64,000 nucleotides of DNA from Chlamydiota bacterium (GTDB taxonomy: Bacteria; Chlamydiota; Chlamydiia; Chlamydiales; JAAKFR01): NCBI GenBank assembly GCA_021772465.1, contig JAJFLX010000003.1, positions 1 to 64,000 of the forward strand, in the 5' to 3' direction. Below, in pieces: positions 19,379 to 27,383 of the stretch; within the stretch, counting starts at the first letter, position 1; every line of letters starts with the position of its first letter. The notes beneath the pieces were generated by a model. That model had not been told where the DNA came from, ran no database searches, and was given only the letters and a program-made list of their open reading frames with translations. A program made the position numbers and the translations under genes.

Positions 19379-20401
19379 ATGATCGAGAAGACGATCATAG
19401 CGCTTCGCTTAGAGGCAGAAAAAGAGTTGGCCGCTTGCACTGATGCAAGTGGTGTTGAGGCTCTTAAAGTCAAATTTCTCGGCAAAAAAGGGCGAATTGC
19501 GGGTTTGATGATGAGTCTCAAAGATGCTCCGAAAGAGGAGCGTCCTGCTTTGGGTATGCAGATCAACGAGCTCAAGGTTGCACTTGAACAGCAGATAAGT
19601 TCTACTCACCTTCGTTTTGAGTCTGAGGAGTTAGCTTGTCGTCTTGCGAAGGAGGTGATGGATGTCACTCTTCCTGGGAGAAGGGCGCATTTAGGGCGTG
19701 AGCACATTATCACTAAGACGATCAATGAGGCGATTGACATTCTAGTAGGGATGGGCTTTTCGGTGCAGTATGGCCCTGATATTGAGAGCGATTTTTATAA
19801 TTTTGAAGCGCTCAATTTTTCTGAGGACCATCCTGCTCGTGAGATGCACGATACTTACTACATTTCCAAACAGTTTTGTTTGCGCACCCATACATCGAAT
19901 ACTCAAGTCCGTGTGATGGAGAGTTCGACACTACCCATTCGCATTATAGCTCCTGGAAAGTGTTTCCGCAACGAGGACGTATCTGCTCGCTCTCATGTTC
20001 AATTTAATCAAGTTGAGGGGCTTTATATTGATGAGGAGGTCACTTTTGCTGACTTGCTTCAAACGCTTCAAGAGTTTTTCACTCAATTTTTTGGTCAGAG
20101 TGTACAGCTTCGCCACCGTCCGAGCTACTTTCCTTTTGTTGAGCCTGGCATGGAGGTGGACCTTCATTGCTTGGAGTGTGGTGGGAAGGGGTGTTCGCTT
20201 TGCAAGCAGAGCGGCTGGCTTGAAGTTGCTGGAGCGGGAATGGTACATCCTGAGGTATTGAAATCGGGTGGGATAGATCCTGAGGTGCACCAGGGTTATG
20301 CCTGGGGGCTTGGGATTGAGAGGTTGGCATTGCTTCGCAGCGGGATAAAAGACATTCGCCTTTTTTTAGAGAATGATGTAAGGTTTCTGGATCAGTTTTA
20401 G
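19379..20401 (+). CDS. pheS: Phenylalanyl-tRNA synthetase alpha subunit
   Basis: HPAREMHDTYYIS, LRTHTSNTQVR, VQFNQVEGLYIDE, GLGIERLALLRSGIKDIR. Confidence 0.97.
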   Translation: MIEKTIIALRLEAEKELAACTDASGVEALKVKFLGKKGRIAGLMMSLKDAPKEERPALGMQINELKVALEQQISSTHLRFESEELACRLAKEVMDVTLPGRRAHLGREHIITKTINEAIDILVGMGFSVQYGPDIESDFYNFEALNFSEDHPAREMHDTYYISKQFCLRTHTSNTQVRVMESSTLPIRIIAPGKCFRNEDVSARSHVQFNQVEGLYIDEEVTFADLLQTLQEFFTQFFGQSVQLRHRPSYFPFVEPGMEVDLHCLECGGKGCSLCKQSGWLEVAGAGMVHPEVLKSGGIDPEVHQGYAWGLGIERLALLRSGIKDIRLFLENDVRFLDQF

Positions 20402-20486
20402 GGAAGAGTGGCAGAGTGGCCGAATGCGCCTGTCTTGAAAACAGGAGTACCGCAAGGTACCGGGGGTTCGAATCCCTCCTCTTCCG
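20402..20486 (+). tRNA. tRNA-Ser(TGA)
   Basis: Acceptor GGAAGAG/CTCTTCC, anticodon loop CTTGAAA, long variable arm, T-arm GGGGGTTCGAATCCC. Confidence 0.97.
20469..20485 (+). repeat. Direct repeat copy 1 (inside tRNA-Ser 3' end)
   Basis: cgaatccctcctcttcc, identical to 20601..20617. Confidence 0.9.
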
Positions 20487-20600
20487 TTTTCGAAGAAAAA
20501 TGAAGAGAAGCGGAAGCGGGCGAGCTTTCGCGTGAGGGATGAGAAAGGTTGAAACGCAGCGAGCGTGCAGCGAAGCGTGCGTAACCCCGGCCCGGGGGGC

Positions 20601-20617
20601 CGAATCCCTCCTCTTCC
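20601..20617 (+). repeat. Direct repeat copy 2 (displaced tRNA-Ser 3' end)
   Basis: cgaatccctcctcttcc identical to 20469..20485; 22/24 identity when extended 5' through the G-run. Confidence 0.9.
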
Positions 20618-20618
20618 A

Positions 20619-20745
20619 ATTTTATCGATGATAAAATCATCATCGTCGGGATGCCTCGGTGCGCTTCGCGCACTCTCAGACATCCCCCTAGAAAACCCTC
20701 CACCGGAGGGAGGCCTATCAAGTGTCCGAACCCTGAACGGCAGGG
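20619..20745. repeat. Cluster of palindromes/hairpins in noncoding DNA
   Basis: ATTTTATC-gat-GATAAAAT (20619-20637); GGGATG...CATCCC (20648-20686) enclosing GTGCGC-ttc-GCGCAC; CCCTCC-acc-GGAGGG (20696-20710); CCCTG-aacgg-CAGGG (20731-20745). Confidence 0.7.
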
Positions 20746-20749
20746 CCTT

Positions 20750-21736
20750 ATGGCGCAAAAGGTAAAGCTTTTACTAGGATCCGTAGTCTTTGACTCTTTC
20801 TATTCAATAAGATATTTTTCAAATTTGATACAGCAACATAAAAAATCTTTTGGGAAAGGAGTCGCTTTTATGCTCCTTTCCGCGTCGTGCCTATCTTTGG
20901 GCTTCTTATTTATCAAGTTTGGCTCCCATGATTATCCGTTCATTTGGTTAGTCTTTGTTCGCTATTTTGTAGGACTACTATGCCTTACAGGGATAGTTCT
21001 ATGTCGAAAAAATATCGTTAACATATTTAGAACTAATCATTTACGATTTCATGTGTTACGTGCTTTTGTAATTACTGCCTCTCAATATTGCCTCTTTTAC
21101 TATCTTTCCAAAAGTACGCTTCTAAATGCTACATTATTAAGAAGTACAGCACCTATTTTTATTCCCCTAATCGAGCGTGTCTTTTTAGGCCATCGTATCG
21201 GAAAATCGACAATAATTAGCCTTTTTATTGCAGGAACAGGCCTATTTTTGATTTTGAAACCAGGCGGAGATCTTTTCGAATGGATAAGTTTATATGGTCT
21301 TGCAACAGGGTTTTTATGGGCGGTCTCCCAAACAATTTATGGTTTTACGATTCGAAAAGAAAAAATGGAAACAAGCATTTTCTATGTCTTTTTTTTGGGT
21401 ACCTTCATCACGATCCCTGCTCTTTTTATTTTTCCCGTATCATTCGAGCAACTGCCAGCTGAGGCTTTTCATTTTTATGGGATGATTGTTTTATTTCTTT
21501 TAGGATTTTTTACACTTCTAAACCAGTATTTTCGAGGAAAAGCGTATGAGCTTGGGAAACCGACAACACTGGCAATTTTTCTCTATTCGTCGATTGTGAT
21601 ATCAGGGATATTCGATTGGGCGTTCTTTCATATCATTCCTGATTACTTGACCATCATCGGTTCCCTTCTCGTGATCATAGGGGGAGGATTGAAAATTTAT
21701 TTAAGGCATTTGTTTTTAAAGAGAAAACGATTTTAA
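20750..21736 (+). CDS. DMT-superfamily (EamA) transporter
   Basis: Multi-TM ORF; LNATLLRSTAPIFIPLIERVFLGHRIGKSTIISLFIAGTGLFLILKPG. Confidence 0.85.
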   Translation: MAQKVKLLLGSVVFDSFYSIRYFSNLIQQHKKSFGKGVAFMLLSASCLSLGFLFIKFGSHDYPFIWLVFVRYFVGLLCLTGIVLCRKNIVNIFRTNHLRFHVLRAFVITASQYCLFYYLSKSTLLNATLLRSTAPIFIPLIERVFLGHRIGKSTIISLFIAGTGLFLILKPGGDLFEWISLYGLATGFLWAVSQTIYGFTIRKEKMETSIFYVFFLGTFITIPALFIFPVSFEQLPAEAFHFYGMIVLFLLGFFTLLNQYFRGKAYELGKPTTLAIFLYSSIVISGIFDWAFFHIIPDYLTIIGSLLVIIGGGLKIYLRHLFLKRKRF

Positions 21737-22294
21737 AAATCCATCCGTCGAGAAAAATTGATTCACTACACGTCCTTTCATGATGGCCAGAGCGTGCTCA
21801 TGAGCCTCTTGCGTAGGAGCTCCAACCGCATCCGTAACAACAAGGGTTGAAAAGTCATGAGTTATTGCGCTGTTTGCACCAAAGATAATAGCATTATCGG
21901 TAGATATTCCTGTAAAGAGAACTTCTTCAATAAACCGATCATTAAGCAATTCAAGCAATCCACTTTTATAGAAGGGATCCCCATATTTTTTATTTAAAAT
22001 CGCATCTCCTTCTTGGACATCGATTTCGGAGATAAATTTTGTGTCTGAGTGATCGATAAGAAATTTCTTGTTTTCTTTAAAAAAAGGTCCATTTGGAGCG
22101 TTTCGTGGAAGCCCTTGATAATTGGAGTCGAAGGCAAGACGGATATGAAAAATGGGATCGTGTTTTTCTCTAAAACAAGAGATAAGCTGATTCACGTTTG
22201 AGATGATCGAAGGGTTTTCATCCAAAAAATGTGCACAAGACCCCTTCTTGGCAATCCCTTCAATAAAATCAATCACAAGTAGCGCTTGTTTCAT
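21716..22294 (-). CDS. Isochorismatase-like hydrolase, catalytic Cys position replaced
   Basis: ALLVIDFIEGI...AILNKKYGDPFYKSGLLELL...VLFTGISTDNAIIFGANSA...VTDAVGA. Confidence 0.8.
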   Translation of the reverse strand: MKQALLVIDFIEGIAKKGSCAHFLDENPSIISNVNQLISCFREKHDPIFHIRLAFDSNYQGLPRNAPNGPFFKENKKFLIDHSDTKFISEIDVQEGDAILNKKYGDPFYKSGLLELLNDRFIEEVLFTGISTDNAIIFGANSAITHDFSTLVVTDAVGAPTQEAHEHALAIMKGRVVNQFFSTDGFLKSFSL

Positions 22295-22334
22295 ATCTAT
22301 TCGCAAATACTTCAAAAAGGTATTTCTATGCACG

Positions 22335-22547
22335 TCAATATTGGGGTTTGGGGAGCAACGGAACAGAAAACCGAGTTAAGGATTTTGCGATTGATAATCC
22401 TGACTCAGGGGCAAATGCATATAATCCCTTTTTTAATCGCTCAATCCACTTATTTTTCTTCAGGAGGATAAGCGCCTCTGATGTGTATTCTTCACTCACT
22501 CCAGCCTCTACGGCTGCTGCTACAGCATCTTGAGTCGTAAAAATGAG
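22335..22547 (-). pseudogene. AbiEi-like N-terminal winged-helix remnant
   Basis: Reverse strand reads LIFTTQDAVAAAVEAGVSEEYTSEALILLKKNKWIERLKKGLYAFAPESGLSIAKSLTRFSVP...; no start codon, short. Confidence 0.5.
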
Positions 22548-22668
22548 GTGAATTTAGCACAGCTGAAATTTTTAAGAAATGGCGATGTGTCAAGGGAAAA
22601 TAATTCCATTGCATTCAACTACAGGGTTTTGAACGAATAAAACAAAAATATCCCCTTAGTTCAAGTTC

Positions 22669-23172
22669 TTATGAGTAAAAACAGTCGATGGCTTCATTTT
22701 TTTTGGGGCCAATAACCCTCCAGCTTAGCTTAAACCCAAAATGATAAAAATAGATCTGGCCAAAGTATGCGTCGCTCCCGCAGAGATAAGAATCTACCGC
22801 AGACAAAGAATTGCAGCTAGAGGGCGCGAGATGAAATAAAAAGACAGGGTGCTCTACCCCTCGATGCAAATGTTCTAACGAAATGACGCCGATGTAAGGA
22901 TCTAAAGTCCAACGAAAAGCATTGCTAAAGCTCATTTCAGTGTTCGATCGTCCTTTCCACACTCCCTTTTCGTTAAACATGAGCCTATCATTTTCGTGTG
23001 AAACAATGACTGAGCCACGGCCATTGACCTGCCACCCACAGTATTCATCTTGTAATCTCGTTTGAGCATTAAAAGAAAGGTAGTTGACGTTGCTCAATTT
23101 TTCCCAAAACCTTAAGAGAGCTGGCATATCAGCGAGGTAGGGAGAAGTTCTTTTTTGAGAGAGTTGCTTCAA
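22669..23172 (-). CDS. DUF6314-like small protein
   Basis: VWKGRSNTEMSFSNAFRWTLDPYIGVISLEHLHRGVEHPVFLFHL...SYLCGSDAYFGQIYFYHFGFKLSWRVIGPKK. Confidence 0.65.
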   Translation of the reverse strand: MKQLSQKRTSPYLADMPALLRFWEKLSNVNYLSFNAQTRLQDEYCGWQVNGRGSVIVSHENDRLMFNEKGVWKGRSNTEMSFSNAFRWTLDPYIGVISLEHLHRGVEHPVFLFHLAPSSCNSLSAVDSYLCGSDAYFGQIYFYHFGFKLSWRVIGPKKNEAIDCFYS

Positions 23173-23423
23173 TGTACCCCCCTTTTACTGTAGAATTAAG
23201 TCAAGACCGACTTGAACGTACGAGCTGCAGATTATGAGAAGGGCAGACCATCTGGTCGCCCATCACTTACCTGCCGCTATGCAAGACAAAATAAACGCTT
23301 TCGAATAATTAGAGTAATAATTTTTGCTGAGTTTTCTCGAGTCCTTCAGATAAAGAAACTGCCTAGGCAATGCGTGAGATAAGCTACACGATTCCAGCAG
23401 CTCCCTCATCGAAAGAGAGCTCG

Positions 23424-23876
23424 CTAGTCTTTCCTCCAGCCAGTCCAAAGAGGATTGCCCTTCTTGTCTCGTAGCTTTAGCGTGTAGTCTTGGTACTGAA
23501 GCTCTCTAGCAATCACAAAAATCTGCCCATTGTCGATTTGCTCAGACCCCTTCACCTTAACCGGCTGACCCGGAGTGAGTCGTATTGGGCCCGATAAAAC
23601 AAAGTTGCTTGGCCCCAAGCGAATGGGGATCGACCCCCGATCAGTTTCTAAAAGAATACCTATTTCATTTGTGGTTTCATATGGGCCTGCAAGCGAATAG
23701 ACTTCCAAAATACGTCCCTCGTAGTTTTTTACCGTGTCAGGACTGTATTTAGAAGTGTCTTCAAGAGCAGGTGAGGTTTGCTCATATTTTTCGGCCTCTT
23801 TGGAATCCTTTTTTTCTGTGCAGCCAGTCAAAAGAACCGATGAAATAGCAAAAACCATCAGGGGTAGCGTACGCAT
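23424..23876 (-). CDS. Putative lipoprotein with OB-like C-terminal region
   Basis: Signal peptide with lipobox LLTGC; GSIPIRLGPSNFVL...LKLRDKKGNPLWTGWRKD. Confidence 0.7.
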   Translation of the reverse strand: MRTLPLMVFAISSVLLTGCTEKKDSKEAEKYEQTSPALEDTSKYSPDTVKNYEGRILEVYSLAGPYETTNEIGILLETDRGSIPIRLGPSNFVLSGPIRLTPGQPVKVKGSEQIDNGQIFVIARELQYQDYTLKLRDKKGNPLWTGWRKD

Positions 23877-23967
23877 GATTTATCCTCCATATTTAGAAAA
23901 GTATTATGCAATTAGAGTGCCAATTAGCTTGTTTGCAAAAAAGTTTGAATTTGATACAATTTTCCCT

Positions 23968-25014
23968 ATGGAATTTTTGAAATGTTTGGGTTTGCCAATC
24001 TGGGCGACTTTGGGGATCGCAGCTAGTTTTTTTGGGGTAGCCGTGCTCCTCTATTGGATTCTTTTGACTATCTTTCGTTTAATTTTTCGACGCGACGGTT
24101 TTTGGGCCGAATTGATTCAATCCATTCGCATTTCAGTGCTTTTCTTGATTCTCGAAATTGCTGCGTTTGCAGCAGTTGCATTGATCGAACCTACCTTTGA
24201 AGAGGGACTCAACCACGTCCTGCGTGTTATTTTAATCGCAACTATGGGGTGGATTTTAACCGCGATTGTCCGGGCTTGGCATCGCAATTTTGTTTGTCGC
24301 TATGAGAAGCAAGATGCGATTGAGCAAGAGGATCGCTCGATGGTGACCCAGCTTCTCTTCCTCTACCGCCTTCTGGTTTTTATCATTGTCGCCGTTACTT
24401 TCGCTGCAATTCTTCTTACTTTTCCAAGCATTAAGACCATAGGCATAGGGATTTTAAGCTCTGCGGGTATCGCTGGGATCGCCTTGGGAATAGCAGCCAG
24501 GCCTATGCTTTTGAATCTCCTCTCAGGGTTTCAAATTGCTATGACAAAAACGATCAAGATAGGGGATGCTGTCTATATCGAAGGAGAATTAGCTCAAATT
24601 GAGTCGATCAATCTTACACACGTCATTGCAAAAACATGGGATTTCCGTCGTCTTGTTCTTCCCATATCCTACTTTATCGACAAGCCCTTCCAAAATTGGG
24701 ATGTAAAGGATTCAGAACTCATCGGAACCTCCTCTTTTTTTGTCGACCACTCCGCCTCCTTGAAGATGCTCCGAAAGAAAACTGAAGAGTGGGTCAAAGC
24801 TCACCCCAGTTGGAATCAAAAATCGTGGGGCTTGAATGTGACAAACGTCACAGAGAAGGGGATGGAAGTGCGCATCTCTGCGACGGGCAATACTGCTACC
24901 CAGGCATCAAACGTTGTTGGGAGCGTTAGAGAGCAGTTGATCGAGTACTTGCAGACCCACCATAGAGCAGCTCTACCCCATATCCATATCCACCAAACAG
25001 AGGAGCGCCCGTGA
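23968..25014 (+). CDS. MscS-family mechanosensitive channel
   Basis: GILSSAGIAGIALGIAARPMLLNLLSGFQIAMTKTIKIGDAVYIEGELAQIESINLTH; ATG at 23968. Confidence 0.85.
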   Translation: MEFLKCLGLPIWATLGIAASFFGVAVLLYWILLTIFRLIFRRDGFWAELIQSIRISVLFLILEIAAFAAVALIEPTFEEGLNHVLRVILIATMGWILTAIVRAWHRNFVCRYEKQDAIEQEDRSMVTQLLFLYRLLVFIIVAVTFAAILLTFPSIKTIGIGILSSAGIAGIALGIAARPMLLNLLSGFQIAMTKTIKIGDAVYIEGELAQIESINLTHVIAKTWDFRRLVLPISYFIDKPFQNWDVKDSELIGTSSFFVDHSASLKMLRKKTEEWVKAHPSWNQKSWGLNVTNVTEKGMEVRISATGNTATQASNVVGSVREQLIEYLQTHHRAALPHIHIHQTEERP

Positions 25015-25373
25015 CACAATCTGTTACACGCAACTCTTTGTACGGTTTTCCAATCTGCATTGGGATTTTGGCTCTAGGGCTAGGGCTGACCATCCTATTT
25101 TACCAAAAGCTTCCGATAGAATGTGTTCGGTTGAAGAGGGTGACAGTAGGTGTGCCACTCTCATCTTTGGGCAGTCTCAGCGCTCTAGTCGGGCTCGCGC
25201 TTTGTCTCTGCAAGCGAAAAAAAACGGAGAAAGAAGAAAAGTCTACTCCCAAGCCCCCAAAATCACCCCCAGATTTTGGGAATCATCCCCTATGGGTTTC
25301 AGATGAAACTTTTGCGGAATTCGACATCAAAAAACTTGATGACCCATTCGCAATTAATAGGTTGAGTGAGTAG
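25011..25373 (+). CDS. Hypothetical membrane protein
   Basis: Overlaps end of MscS gene (start/stop overlap); two hydrophobic segments. Confidence 0.55.
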   Translation: MTQSVTRNSLYGFPICIGILALGLGLTILFYQKLPIECVRLKRVTVGVPLSSLGSLSALVGLALCLCKRKKTEKEEKSTPKPPKSPPDFGNHPLWVSDETFAEFDIKKLDDPFAINRLSE

Positions 25374-26380
25374 GCGAATGTCTGATCGTAGGCATCATTG
25401 AAGAATTTATGTGCTACGAAATCTTTAGTAGGACAGTAGAACACCGATCGATCTCCATAGTTCTTAGGCCTGTCAAGATATGGCACAGGGTCGCGGCTCA
25501 ATAGTTCAACCACTTTGACACGAAGCTGAGATGAAATCGCCGCCCCAGGTGCAACAGCCAACACTTGGATCCGGCGTGAATTTTGAGGGGCTATTTGTTG
25601 GTACTCTTCAAGTGCAAGCTTGGTGATGATCGCCCCCTGGCTATGGACCACAAGCGTGATTTTTTCTTTCGGCTCCGCTTTTTCAAAAAAATCGATCAGT
25701 GAATTCACTACCCCTTCGACTGCGGCTGAGGGAACCCCTTTGAGTCCCCGGTAACACTCAATAAGATCGCGGTGTGCACCCCTCGTTGGGTTGTAGACTC
25801 CGTGGATATTTTTCCCTTCTAAAAGATAAGAAGTATAGAGCATCATCTTATAGAGCCCTGAAATGGGGGTATTTGCGCCATTCACTACCACGACTTTTCC
25901 CGAGCCTGGATGTTCTTTAAAGCCGAGGTGAAAGGCCGAACAGGTGCCTTGCTCACTCTTGATAGAACGCAAATCCTTGAGGGCGCCGGGAAGATATCTT
26001 TGAAAGAGGTGCCCTCTTGGGACAGCTGCTACAACCCGCTTCATCGCCGCTTGGGAGGGTATGTGACTCACATCCCCTGTAGCGGAAAATTTGTAGAGGT
26101 TTAAGATATCTTCCAATGAAGTTGTTTTGTCTTTGCAAGAAGTTAATACATGCTTCATTAAGGTGAGAATTCCACTCGTGCCAAGAGAGACTTCACTTGC
26201 AATCGAGAGCGACAAGGCGTGCAGCGGAAGGCCGATGAAAGGGGACCCCACTAGGGTGGAGAAAAACAGCACCTTGGCTGCCACTTTCGTGATTTTCCAC
26301 GCCAATGAGCTCGATTTCTGAGGTGCATCGGGTAGGATTAATTGATTGTTCAATTGTATGTAGTTGCTAATATTAGACAT
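25283..26380 (-). CDS. DUF687-like chlamydial protein with alpha/beta-hydrolase-like VVHSQGA motif
   Basis: N-terminal hydrophobic segment; GKVVVVNGANTPISGLYKMML...HGVYNPTRGAHRDLIEC...ITLVVHSQGAIITKLALEEY. Confidence 0.65.
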   Translation of the reverse strand: MSNISNYIQLNNQLILPDAPQKSSSLAWKITKVAAKVLFFSTLVGSPFIGLPLHALSLSIASEVSLGTSGILTLMKHVLTSCKDKTTSLEDILNLYKFSATGDVSHIPSQAAMKRVVAAVPRGHLFQRYLPGALKDLRSIKSEQGTCSAFHLGFKEHPGSGKVVVVNGANTPISGLYKMMLYTSYLLEGKNIHGVYNPTRGAHRDLIECYRGLKGVPSAAVEGVVNSLIDFFEKAEPKEKITLVVHSQGAIITKLALEEYQQIAPQNSRRIQVLAVAPGAAISSQLRVKVVELLSRDPVPYLDRPKNYGDRSVFYCPTKDFVAHKFFNDAYDQTFAYSLNLLIANGSSSFLMSNSAKVSSETHRG

Positions 26381-26511
26381 AATAGAAATATTTTAACACA
26401 ATATAACATTATTGTAAATATTTTAGTTGTCAATGTTAGTTTTGTATTAAGACAAAAAAATGTTGGAGGCAACTTATGGGTAGGTTATGATTCCCAGCGT
26501 GAGGTGATCTG

Positions 26512-27123
26512 ATGGCGAAACTTTACTTTCGATATGGCTCCGTGGGGAGTGCAAAAACTCTAAACTTATTGGCTGTTGCGCACAACTACCGTCAACAACA
26601 CAAGAAAGTGCTTCTTATCAAGCCAGCTCTTGATGATCGTTTTGGAAAGAACAACATTCGCTCCCGTGCAGGGTTAGAGCAGGAAGCTGATATTCTAGTC
26701 GATGAAAGGAGCGATCTTCTCAAACTCGATTTTAAAGGTATTCATTGCCTTCTTGTGGATGAAGTGCAGTTCATACCCGCTCTGGTGATTGAGCAGCTTC
26801 GAGAGATCACTCACAAGAAAAAAATACCTGTGATTTGTTATGGGCTTCGGACTGATTTCAAAACAAGGCTTTTTGAGGGCTCCGCGCGCTTAATGGAATT
26901 AGCTGACTCTATTGAAGAAGTGAAGTCCACGTGCCATTTCTGTACGCGAAAAGCGATTATGAATCTCAAACATTCGAATGGTAAGGCTGTTATCGATGGC
27001 CCTACAGTAGATGTTGGAGCCGAAGAGAAATACTTCCCCGCTTGCTACTCTTGCTACTTTCAGCAGGTTACCCTGCATGCGGCTCCCTCCCAAAAGCTAG
27101 ATGATACATTTGCGCCTGCTTAG
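26512..27123 (+). CDS. tdk: Thymidine kinase
   Basis: LYFRYGSVGSAKTLNLL, LLVDEVQFI, VICYGLRTDF, CxxC...CYSC zinc residues. Confidence 0.92.
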   Translation: MAKLYFRYGSVGSAKTLNLLAVAHNYRQQHKKVLLIKPALDDRFGKNNIRSRAGLEQEADILVDERSDLLKLDFKGIHCLLVDEVQFIPALVIEQLREITHKKKIPVICYGLRTDFKTRLFEGSARLMELADSIEEVKSTCHFCTRKAIMNLKHSNGKAVIDGPTVDVGAEEKYFPACYSCYFQQVTLHAAPSQKLDDTFAPA

Positions 27124-27155
27124 CTAAGCCTCATCTAATAGTTTTTAACCCGACT

Positions 27156-27178
27156 GGTGTGAAAACTCCTGTCACACC
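27156..27178 (+). terminator. Hairpin downstream of tdk
   Basis: GGTGTGA-n9-TCACACC; weak T-tract. Confidence 0.35.
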
Positions 27179-27383
27179 TACTCTCACTACACCTAATTTT
27201 CTGTTTATTTGTTTTGTGTAAATCTTTTTAAGTGAAAGGTTTAAGGTTTAGTTAATTTTTGTAGTTTATGTTTTATCTATATGAATATTAATTAGTTATA
27301 ATTGTTTTGATACTTATTTAAAATAAGAGTGATAATAAAAATATAAGGAAATATTACTCTAAATAAGAGTGAGGGAGGGGGTT

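Noticed and set aside
20366-20758. Minus-strand ORFs 20366..20758 and 20398..20721 ([28 protein letters not shown])
   Set aside because: Spurious translation of antisense tRNA-Ser and its duplicated 3' end; the [23 protein letters not shown] string is a familiar antisense-tRNA artefact
23263-23448. 61-aa minus-strand ORF downstream of the lipoprotein gene
   Set aside because: Overlaps the lipoprotein 3' end in another frame, low complexity, no supporting context
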